A DNA stretch of 5,205 nt, from NCBI GenBank assembly GCA_013813075.1, contig JACCSI010000510.1, forward strand, positions 1 to 5,205, read 5' to 3'. Below the pieces are notes generated by a model that did no database searches, was not told the DNA's origin, and worked only from the letters and a program-made list of their open reading frames with translations. Each line of letters begins with the position of its first letter. The first letter of the stretch is position 1. A program made the translations under genes and the position numbers. Shown here one piece after another: positions 1-5,205 of the stretch. This stretch comes from Acidobacteriota bacterium. GTDB lineage: Bacteria > Acidobacteriota > Vicinamibacteria > Vicinamibacterales > UBA2999.

Positions 1-127
1 CGCCTTGCGCGCGAGCCGCGTCCTGACGGTCTGGAAGATTCTGGCGGTTGCCGCGCAACTGTGCGTCGGCGTGAGTGCTGACCGCGAGAAAAGCGGCCGC
101 AAGCATTACAACTGCTGTTCGTGCCAT
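1..127 (-). CDS. Partial exported protein, N-terminus only (signal peptide)
   Basis: The minus strand has an ATG at 127-125 and stays open to the left edge, giving 42 complete codons. The protein begins MARTAVVMLAAAFLAVSTHA and continues DAQLRGNRQNLPDRQDAARA. This is a classic Sec signal peptide: Arg3, a hydrophobic core at about residues 5-16, a small-residue region ending HADAQ, and probable cleavage after Ala20 or Ala22. The visible mature part is hydrophilic and rich in Gln, Arg, Asn and Asp. A GAGGTG Shine-Dalgarno lies 6 nt upstream of the ATG and supports this start over the internal Met8, which would lose the charged n-region. The gene faces away from the ATPase gene across a 239-bp spacer. 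The mature protein cannot be identified from 42 residues. It is probably periplasmic or secreted; a lipoprotein is unlikely because no lipobox cysteine is visible. Confidence 0.75.
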   Translation of the reverse strand, partial: MARTAVVMLAAAFLAVSTHADAQLRGNRQNLPDRQDAARAQG

Positions 128-133
128 GAGATA

Positions 134-139
134 CACCTC
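134..139 (-). promoter_or_regulatory. Shine-Dalgarno site of the partial exported-protein gene
   Basis: The minus strand reads GAGGTG here, 6 nt before the ATG at 127-125. It is the main support for choosing that ATG. I see no convincing -10/-35 pair upstream of it. Confidence 0.6.
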
Positions 140-192
140 GTCTGCCGTAACGTTGCAGGTTCAGTGCCACGGGAAACGTCACCCAGACACTA

Positions 193-207
193 CGAGCCCC
201 AGGCTCG
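193..207. repeat. Perfect inverted repeat, 6-bp arms, 3-nt loop
   Basis: The sequence is CGAGCC-CCA-GGCTCG. It lies in the divergent spacer, 66 bp upstream of the exported-protein start and 160 bp upstream of the ATPase start. It could be an operator half-site pair or a small hairpin. No T-run follows on either strand, so it is not a typical intrinsic terminator. Confidence 0.5.
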
Positions 208-244
208 CACTCCAAAGCTGACCCACCATCAAACACGAGGAACG

Positions 245-268
245 GCGTCTAGTCGCACGACGCTAGTC
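245..268. repeat. Small nested repeats (CTAGTC direct, GCGTC/GACGC inverted)
   Basis: CTAGTC occurs at 249-254 and again at 263-268, a 14-bp period. GCGTC (245-249) and GACGC (259-263) form an inverted pair with a 9-nt loop. Each is short enough to occur by chance in GC-rich DNA. They are listed because they cluster with other repeats in this spacer. Confidence 0.25.
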
Positions 269-289
269 AGAAGCAGCGCCGCTCCGACT

Positions 290-316
290 CCTGCGGCCGA
301 CGCGGCGCCTGCGGCC
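290..316. repeat. 9-bp direct repeat CCTGCGGCC, 18-bp period
   Basis: CCTGCGGCC is found at 290-298 and 308-316, directly upstream of the phased CGTAA array. It may be a binding-site pair for a regulator of the ATPase gene, or a chance GC-rich repeat. Confidence 0.35.
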
Positions 317-330
317 AACCATTGCCAATT

Positions 331-367
331 ACGTAACTCTACGTAATGATGACGTAAAGTTCCGTAA
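331..367 (+). repeat. Four helically phased CGTAA repeats reaching the ATPase start codon
   Basis: CGTAA occurs at 332-336, 342-346, 353-357 and 363-367. The spacings are 10, 11 and 10 bp, close to one DNA turn per repeat. The first three copies are ACGTAA and the fourth is CCGTAA. The first copy sits in a perfect 8-bp palindrome, TTACGTAA (329-336). The final A of the fourth copy is the first base of the ATG at 367-369. Such phasing puts every copy on one face of the helix, as expected for cooperative protein binding. Binding here would cover the translation start and probably the promoter, so repression is the simplest reading. No recognisable Shine-Dalgarno fits in this stretch. The third copy also supplies the stop of a three-codon frame, ATG ATG ACG TAA (346-357). 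Confidence 0.75.
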
Positions 368-1518
368 TGAAGACCCACAACCCGTTCGTCTACGGCGAAA
401 TTGTCGGCGCCGCGGCCTTTGCCGACCGCGACGCGGAGCGGGCGCGGCTGGCGCAGGACCTGATGGAAGGGCAGAAGGTGTTCCTCATCTCGCCTCGCCG
501 CTACGGCAAGTCATCGCTCATTCGGGATGTGATGCGCACGCTGTCCCAACAGCACATCCTGACGGTGGAAGTGACCGTAGCCGCGTCAAGTTCCTACATC
601 GGGTTTCTCGAATCCTACGCACGCGCGCTCGTGGCCGCTGACACGCCGCCCAATCGGCTGCGGCGATGGGCATCGGAGCTGCTCGACAGCGTGCGACCCG
701 AACTGCGCTTCGACGCGCGGCCCGGACGGGACGCGGCGTTCTCGCTTGCCTTTCCAGCCGTGCGAACCGCGCGTGAAGCCGCCAGGCTGGCGGCCGAAGT
801 CTTTGCCTTGCCTGGCAAGATTGCCGCGGCGCGGCGGCAGCGCATGGCGATTGCGCTCGACGAGTTCCAGACCATTGCGACATTCGACGGCGGCAACGTC
901 GAGCACGCGTTGCGGGCCGCCGTGCAGGACCAGCGGCAGGTTGGCTATGTGTTTGCCGGGTCGGAGCCGTCCCTGATGGAGCGGATGCTCACCCCGAAGC
1001 GACCGTTCTACAAGGCCGGACCGGTCATGCGGCTGGAGAAGATTCGAGAAGCCGAGTTCTCGGCATTCATCGAGGGGCGGTTCAAGGCCACTGGTTTGTC
1101 GTTCGAGCCAGGGCTGGGCGACGCCATCGTCGAGCTCGCCGCGAACGTTCCTTATGACGTGCAGCGCCTTGCGCACGAAGCGTGGGACGACGTTCGCGCC
1201 GCCAGAAGAAAGGCGATCGGCCTCGACGACTTGCATCAGACGCTGATCCGACTGCTCGGCGAGCAACAGATGGTGTTCGAGGAGTCGTGGCAACGCCTGA
1301 CGCTGCCGCAACGTGCGGTGTTGCGTGCAATCGTGCTCGAAGGCGGTCGCGAACTGCTGTCCGCGGATGTGCGCACCCGGCATCGGTTGCCTGGCGCGTC
1401 AAGCGTTCAGTCGGCGCTGGCCGCCCTGGTCAAGCAGGACATCTGTCAAAAAGAGGACGGCCGCTACGTCGTCAACGACTCGCTTTACCGTGAGTGGGTT
1501 GTCCGCATCACGTATTGA
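367..1518 (+). CDS. P-loop ATPase (archaeal-type ATPase_2/AAA class) with winged-helix C-terminus
   Basis: The protein has 383 residues. It opens with the family-typical NPFVYGEIVG (5-14) and an FADRDAE box (18-24). The Walker A is SPRRYGKSSL (42-51), with K48 and S49 binding the phosphates; the usual first Gly is Ser. The Walker B is AIALDEFQ (161-168), with D165 and E166. A sensor-like strand, YVFAGSEPSLM (194-204), is followed by KRPFY (211-215), as in homologues. The last ~75 residues (about 308-383) resemble a winged helix and end in LYREWV, another family signature. There is no signal peptide or membrane span, so it should be cytosolic. The start is firm: an in-frame TAA at 355-357 leaves 367 as the first usable codon, and no clear Shine-Dalgarno precedes it. 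The 3' end overlaps mscL by 11 bp on the opposite strand. The substrate and partner are unknown. Relatives are usually annotated only as ATP-binding proteins, and a DNA-linked or STAND-like regulatory role is inference. Confidence 0.9.
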   Translation: MKTHNPFVYGEIVGAAAFADRDAERARLAQDLMEGQKVFLISPRRYGKSSLIRDVMRTLSQQHILTVEVTVAASSSYIGFLESYARALVAADTPPNRLRRWASELLDSVRPELRFDARPGRDAAFSLAFPAVRTAREAARLAAEVFALPGKIAAARRQRMAIALDEFQTIATFDGGNVEHALRAAVQDQRQVGYVFAGSEPSLMERMLTPKRPFYKAGPVMRLEKIREAEFSAFIEGRFKATGLSFEPGLGDAIVELAANVPYDVQRLAHEAWDDVRAARRKAIGLDDLHQTLIRLLGEQQMVFEESWQRLTLPQRAVLRAIVLEGGRELLSADVRTRHRLPGASSVQSALAALVKQDICQKEDGRYVVNDSLYREWVVRITY

Positions 1519-1939
1519 GGTCCGCGCAGCACGCCGCGCACCGGGTCGCACCGAACGGAATTGCCGTCAAGCACCAAGGGCAGGCCTTGGTGGCGACCGC
1601 AATCGGCGCTCTGAAGCGGTTCGCCTGCCGCACCAGCAGGAACACCGCAAACCCAACGATCAGGAAGTGCACGATCTCGTTGATGAAGGCGCCGTACGCG
1701 AGCACCGGGATGCCCGCCTCCTTGGCCTGCACCAGGGATAACGGGGCGCCCTTGCTGTAATCGAGGATCACAAACAGGCTCGAGAAATCGGCGCCTCCCA
1801 GCAGCAGGCCGATCGGCGGCATCAAGACGCCTTCCACGAATGCCGTGACGACACGGCCGAACGCCGCGCCGATGACCACTGCCACTGCCAGGTCGATCAC
1901 ATTACCGCGAGCGATGAACGCGCGGAACTCCGTTAACAT
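1508..1939 (-). CDS. mscL: Large-conductance mechanosensitive channel MscL with zinc-ribbon-like tail
   Basis: The protein has 143 residues and forms the inner-membrane emergency valve that opens under hypo-osmotic stress. The N-terminus carries the MscL hallmark FRAFIARGNVIDLAVAVVIG (5-24). TM1 spans about 14-43 and ends in MPPIGLLLGG (40-49). The periplasmic loop runs from about 50 to 78, and TM2 (about 80-104) contains INEIVHFLIVGFAVF. The E. coli pore-constriction residue G22 corresponds to A20, as in the M. tuberculosis channel. After TM2 the usual amphipathic helical bundle is replaced by KACPWCLTAIPF...TRCAACCADL, with C120, C123, C134 and C137 in a CxxC-x10-CxxC arrangement suited to one zinc ion. 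Similar tails occur in other bacterial MscL proteins. A strong Shine-Dalgarno 8 nt upstream fixes the start. The gene is divergent from the rhomboid gene and overlaps the ATPase gene tail to tail. Confidence 0.95.
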   Translation of the reverse strand: MLTEFRAFIARGNVIDLAVAVVIGAAFGRVVTAFVEGVLMPPIGLLLGGADFSSLFVILDYSKGAPLSLVQAKEAGIPVLAYGAFINEIVHFLIVGFAVFLLVRQANRFRAPIAVATKACPWCLTAIPFGATRCAACCADLNT

Positions 1940-1947
1940 TTGTCAGG

Positions 1948-1955
1948 CTCCTCCC
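1948..1955 (-). promoter_or_regulatory. Shine-Dalgarno site of mscL
   Basis: The minus strand reads GGGAGGAG, 8 nt before the ATG at 1939-1937. It is the strongest ribosome site in the window and contrasts with the apparently SD-less starts of the rhomboid and ABC ATPase genes. Confidence 0.8.
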
Positions 1956-2016
1956 GGCGACACAGTAGCGCATTCGGTCGTGGCGCGCGCCGGACGCCGA
2001 CTGTTTCGTCACGCGC

Positions 2017-2022
2017 TACAAT
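2017..2022 (+). promoter_or_regulatory. Putative -10 element for a leaderless rhomboid transcript
   Basis: TACAAT matches the TATAAT consensus at five of six positions and ends 9 nt before the rhomboid ATG at 2032. Transcription would begin at or within a few bases of the start codon, and no Shine-Dalgarno is present, so a leaderless mRNA is likely. No good -35 hexamer is seen at the expected distance, so the promoter call is tentative. Confidence 0.4.
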
Positions 2023-2031
2023 TCGATCTAG

Positions 2032-2796
2032 ATGATTCCGTACCACGACGAGAACGAGACGCAGCGGACCGCGTACGTGACGATGGCGATCATCGTGCTC
2101 TGTGCACTCGCCTGGGTCGTGCTGCAGGGCTTGGGCGCAGAGGGGTCGTTGGTGAGCTCGGTGTGCGAACTCGGACTCATCCCCGGCGAGCTGACGGGGA
2201 TGCTGCGCGCCGGGATGTCCTTCCCGATGACCGAGGAAGCGCGCTGCGTGATCAACCCAGGGCCGCAGTACTTCAACGTGCTGTCGTCGATGTTCCTGCA
2301 CGGCGGATGGATGCACCTCATCGGCAACATGTGGTTCCTGTGGCTGTTCGGCAACAACATCGAGGACTCGATGACGCGGCCGCGCTTTATCGCGTTTTAT
2401 CTTCTCTGCGGCGTCGGCGCAGCCCTGGCGCAGGTGGTCGCGGCGCCGGACTCGTTTGTGCCGATGGTCGGTGCCTCAGGCGCGATTAGCGGGGTGATGG
2501 GGGGCTATCTGGTGCTGTATCCACGTGTTCGCGTGTTTACGATCCTGCCGCTCGGGTTTTTCTTCACCACCATCACCCTCCCCGCCTGGGGGATGCTGGT
2601 CTACTGGATGGTCATTCAGATATTCGGCGGGCTGGCACAGAGCGTGGCAAAGCAGGGTGGCGGCGTGGCGTTCTGGGCGCACATCGGCGGGTTCGTGGCG
2701 GGCGTCGTCCTGATCAAGATATTCGCCAAGAGCAATCACATCGCTGCGCACGAGGCGCAGGATTATCGGCCTCAGCGGGTCGGTTGGGGCGAGTAG
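2032..2796 (+). CDS. Rhomboid-family intramembrane serine protease
   Basis: This 254-residue protein should cleave transmembrane substrates inside the membrane with a Ser-His dyad. The start MIPYHDENETQRTAYVT matches the typical short cytosolic N-terminus of this bacterial subgroup. TM1 is about 14-33. A long extracytoplasmic loop (about 34-90) holds C45 and C72, which could form a disulfide. The next conserved block is FLHGGWMHLIGNMWFLWLFG (88-107), where H95 and N99 match the HxxxN oxyanion-hole motif. The catalytic serine is S149 in GASGAISG (147-154), and the dyad histidine is H217 in AHIGGFVAG (216-224). Six to seven spans are predicted. The tail after residue 232 is short and hydrophilic, and no extra soluble domain is fused. 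The start lacks a Shine-Dalgarno but has a TACAAT element just upstream. The 3' end overlaps the convergent permease gene by 25 bp. The substrate cannot be read from the context. Confidence 0.93.
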   Translation: MIPYHDENETQRTAYVTMAIIVLCALAWVVLQGLGAEGSLVSSVCELGLIPGELTGMLRAGMSFPMTEEARCVINPGPQYFNVLSSMFLHGGWMHLIGNMWFLWLFGNNIEDSMTRPRFIAFYLLCGVGAALAQVVAAPDSFVPMVGASGAISGVMGGYLVLYPRVRVFTILPLGFFFTTITLPAWGMLVYWMVIQIFGGLAQSVAKQGGGVAFWAHIGGFVAGVVLIKIFAKSNHIAAHEAQDYRPQRVGWGE

Positions 2797-4363
2797 CGAG
2801 AGGCTCGGAGCACCAGCAGCCGGTTGACCAGCCACGACAGCAGTATCAGCAGCGAGGCCGTGACAGCGATGCGCATGGCCGACACGTAGACCCATACTTG
2901 GAGTACGACAACCAACGCGTTGCCGCCAATCATCACGACAATGATCCAGAGGGTGGTGCTGGCGCTACCCATCCGTTTTTCCGGTGGCGACGCGAACGGA
3001 AGCCGCGGGTTGATGACCATCGTCAACTGCAGAGCAAGGTGTCCGACCAGGCCCAACATGGCTGCGTGCAACAGGGCGCGGCCGACATCGCCGCCGTAGC
3101 GCCACGCGAAGAGTGGCCAGAGCAGCCCGATGAACGGCAGCAGGAAATAGGCAACCGTGACGTTCTTCAGGGCGATCACGAGGCGTCCTGTGTTAGACGG
3201 CGTGACGGCGTAGATCCACGCGGCGCGATAGGCGTCACTCGCGCCCAGTTGCTGGGTGAGAATGGACGGGAACAGCAGCACGGCCATGGCCATCAAGTCG
3301 GGGCCGCCATCGCCAAAGTCCATGAACAGGTAGATCAGGACCATGGGCACGATGCCGAAGATGCCCAGCCGGACACGATTGTCGTGGCGAAAATGCGCGA
3401 GCACGAGCAAGGACACCGCACGGCCCTCCGCACGCGAAAAGAACCATGCCCGACGCGGTGCGCGACCCGCATGACCCCGGATCGGCTCGGGCGTGGCGGT
3501 CAGCGGCAGGGCACCGAGACGCTCGGCGTAGTCCTCGCCAAGACGTCCGCGTAGCGCGCCGATGAGCGCCGCCAGAATGGCGATGGAAAGCGCCGCACGT
3601 ATCCAGGTCTGCGCGGTCGCGACGCCGGTTGCGATCTCGAGATAGCTGGCGAACCAGGCGGGCGGCAGCAGCAAGAGCCACTTTTCGCGCGGCATCGCCA
3701 TCCCGCTGATGGCGCCCCGCCCCGCGGTTTGCATCACCACCATGAAACCGCCGTACGCCAGAATGCCAAGGCCCATCTGCAAGTAGCCGAGCGCACGTTG
3801 CAGTCGTGCCGCGCTCACTCTGCGAAGAATCGCACCGTAGCCGGCCACCAATGCCAGGGTGAGGGCCAGCGCGCACGCGTAAAGCGCGGTTGCCGCGGCC
3901 ACCCCGCGGGCCGCGCTGACACCGTGCGCGAGGGTGAATGCGATAACTGGCGGGTAGGCCATCAACGTCGTGACGAGGAACGTGTGAAACAGGACGTTGG
4001 TGAGGCGGATCGCCAGAAAGGTACGGGAAGACACCGGTCTCGGCGCCAGGATGGCGTAATCGATGGTCGACAGGATCGTGGCGCCGTGTTGAGTCAACAC
4101 CGACGTCGAGACAACGAACGTCATGTAGGTCAGCGTCAAGGTGCCAGTCAGCAGCACGTCCGGATTCAGCACGACGAGCACTGCGGCGGCCATCCCGAAC
4201 ATGCCAAAGACGACGGCCATCATCAGCCAGCCGCCGAGACTTCGCAGCGAGTAGCTGGCCGTGGCCTGTGCGGCCGGGGGCCGGAAATCGCCGCGAAGCA
4301 ATGTGCGGCTGACAGCTTTCCATTGCTCGTAATCGATGCCGGCTCTTGCGAACAACGCCGCCA

Positions 4364-4364
<1 letters not shown>
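2772..4364 (-). CDS. ABC transporter permease, ABC-2-like multi-span membrane protein
   Basis: This 530-residue integral membrane protein is the likely channel partner of the ABC ATPase encoded just upstream. I place hydrophobic spans near residues 45-67, 73-93, 120-146, 155-179, 190-212, 228-248, 255-272, 333-349, 355-372, 400-420, 428-450, 470-495 and 498-518, about twelve in all. A hydrophilic cytosolic linker (about 272-330), rich in Arg and Glu, splits it into two halves. This suggests two fused six-span ABC-2 modules in one chain. A short cytosolic N-terminus (1-40) contains DYEQWKAVSR and precedes the first span; there is no cleavable signal. The ATG at 4364-4362 shares its A with the ATPase stop (TGATG) and lacks a clear Shine-Dalgarno, so translation is probably by re-initiation. 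I do not recognise a named family, and the exported substrate is unknown. The 3' end overlaps the rhomboid gene by 25 bp. Confidence 0.82.
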
Positions 4365-5128
<764 letters not shown>

Positions 5129-5135
5129 GACGGGG

Positions 5136-5165
5136 AGTCTACAAAAGTTCAAGTTCGAGGCACAA
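5136..5165 (-). promoter_or_regulatory. Putative promoter of the ABC operon (leaderless start)
   Basis: Read on the minus strand, TTGTGC (5165-5160) could be a -35 and TAGACT (5141-5136) a -10, with an 18-bp spacer. Only 7 nt separate the -10 from the ATG at 5128-5126. No Shine-Dalgarno is present, which fits a leaderless mRNA. Each hexamer is only a partial consensus match (3/6 and 4/6). The promoter would overlap the GTTCG repeat cluster. Confidence 0.3.
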
Positions 5166-5187
5166 AGTTCGAGTTCGCAGTTCGCAG
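5146..5187. repeat. Cluster of short degenerate AGTTCG repeats
   Basis: GTTC occurs at 5147-5150, 5153-5156, 5167-5170, 5173-5176 and 5180-5183, with periods of 6, 14, 6 and 7 bp. The copies extend as AGTTCAA, AGTTCGAGG, AGTTCGAG and two AGTTCGCAG/GTTCGCAG units. It lies upstream of the ABC operon, and its right end may continue beyond the window. From general familiarity, similar low-complexity AGTTCGA runs are common between genes in some acidobacterial genomes. The units are too short and too close together for a CRISPR array. Confidence 0.6.
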
Positions 5188-5190
5188 TCT

Positions 5191-5202
5191 GGGGCTCTCC
5201 CC
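5191..5202. repeat. GGGG-CTCT-CCCC inverted repeat
   Basis: A perfect 4-bp GC stem with a 4-nt loop lies at the right edge, next to the GTTCG repeats. The arms could extend outside the window through GCAG (5184-5187) and CTGC (5202-5205), although a TCT bulge intervenes. It could be part of a hairpin for an off-window neighbour, but too little sequence is visible to decide. Confidence 0.25.
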
Positions 5203-5205
5203 TGC

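Larger units (their letters stand above)
128..366. other. Divergent intergenic spacer with clustered small repeats
   Basis: This 239-bp stretch separates two divergently read genes. I see no convincing gene in it. A plus-strand frame is open across 5-346, but it runs antisense through the signal-peptide gene and its translation is of mixed composition without domain character. The spacer holds a perfect 15-bp hairpin-type palindrome (193-207), a CTAGTC direct repeat (249-254 and 263-268) overlapping a GCGTC/GACGC inverted repeat (245-249 and 259-263), a 9-bp direct repeat (290-298 and 308-316), and the phased CGTAA array (331-367). The last 40 bp are clearly more AT-rich than the rest. Both genes' promoters should lie here, but no -10/-35 pair stands out. 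Confidence 0.7.

Noticed and set aside
145..150. A further CCGTAA copy in the divergent spacer
   Set aside because: It is isolated, about 180 bp from the phased array, and a hexamer of this kind is expected by chance. I did not count it in the array.
193..207. Intrinsic terminator
   Set aside because: The stem is short and no T-run follows on either strand. It lies between divergent genes, where no terminator is needed.
5..346. Plus-strand open frame of 113 codons at the left edge
   Set aside because: It is antisense to the signal-peptide gene, crosses the repeat-rich spacer, ends in the second CGTAA repeat and has no domain-like composition.
586..1383. Minus-strand frame (265 codons) opposite the P-loop ATPase
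   Set aside because: It is antisense to a gene with full Walker motifs and has only low-information composition.
2784..3554. Plus-strand frame (256 codons) opposite the permease gene
   Set aside because: Its highly polar Gln/Arg/His-rich translation is typical of the antisense of a GC-rich membrane-protein gene.
5146..5187. Possible CRISPR array
   Set aside because: The units are only about 6-9 bp with no unique spacers of CRISPR length and no cas gene nearby.

Overview
This is a GC-rich bacterial window with short spacers, overlapping gene ends and a mixture of Shine-Dalgarno and apparently leaderless starts. It most resembles an Acidobacteriota-type genome, possibly Vicinamibacteria. That guess rests on gene flavour and on the AGTTCG-type intergenic repeats at the right edge. 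No rRNA or marker gene is present to prove it.

Layout. Positions 1-127 (minus) hold the N-terminus of an exported protein with a signal peptide; the rest lies off the left edge. A 239-bp divergent spacer follows (128-366). It contains several small repeats and ends in four CGTAA copies at 10/11/10-bp spacing, the last of which runs into the start codon of the next gene. Positions 367-1518 (plus) encode a 383-residue P-loop ATPase of the archaeal-type ATPase_2/AAA class with a probable winged-helix C-terminus. It meets mscL (1508-1939, minus) tail to tail. This MscL channel ends in a four-cysteine zinc-ribbon-like tail. A 92-bp divergent spacer separates mscL from a rhomboid intramembrane serine protease (2032-2796, plus). 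The rhomboid again overlaps tail to tail with a two-gene ABC export operon on the minus strand: the ATPase (4364-5128, read first) and a 530-residue multi-span permease (2772-4364), joined by a TGATG stop/start overlap. The right edge (5129-5205) carries the operon's putative promoter inside a cluster of short GTTCG repeats, then a small GGGG/CCCC inverted repeat.

How the genes relate. The ABC ATPase and permease form one transporter. The mscL, rhomboid and transporter genes all act at the membrane, but nothing shows that they work together. The P-loop ATPase has no visible partner gene. With its helically phased upstream repeats it is the most unusual unit here: it may be a self-regulated or mobile cassette. 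That idea is inference and is not shown by the sequence.
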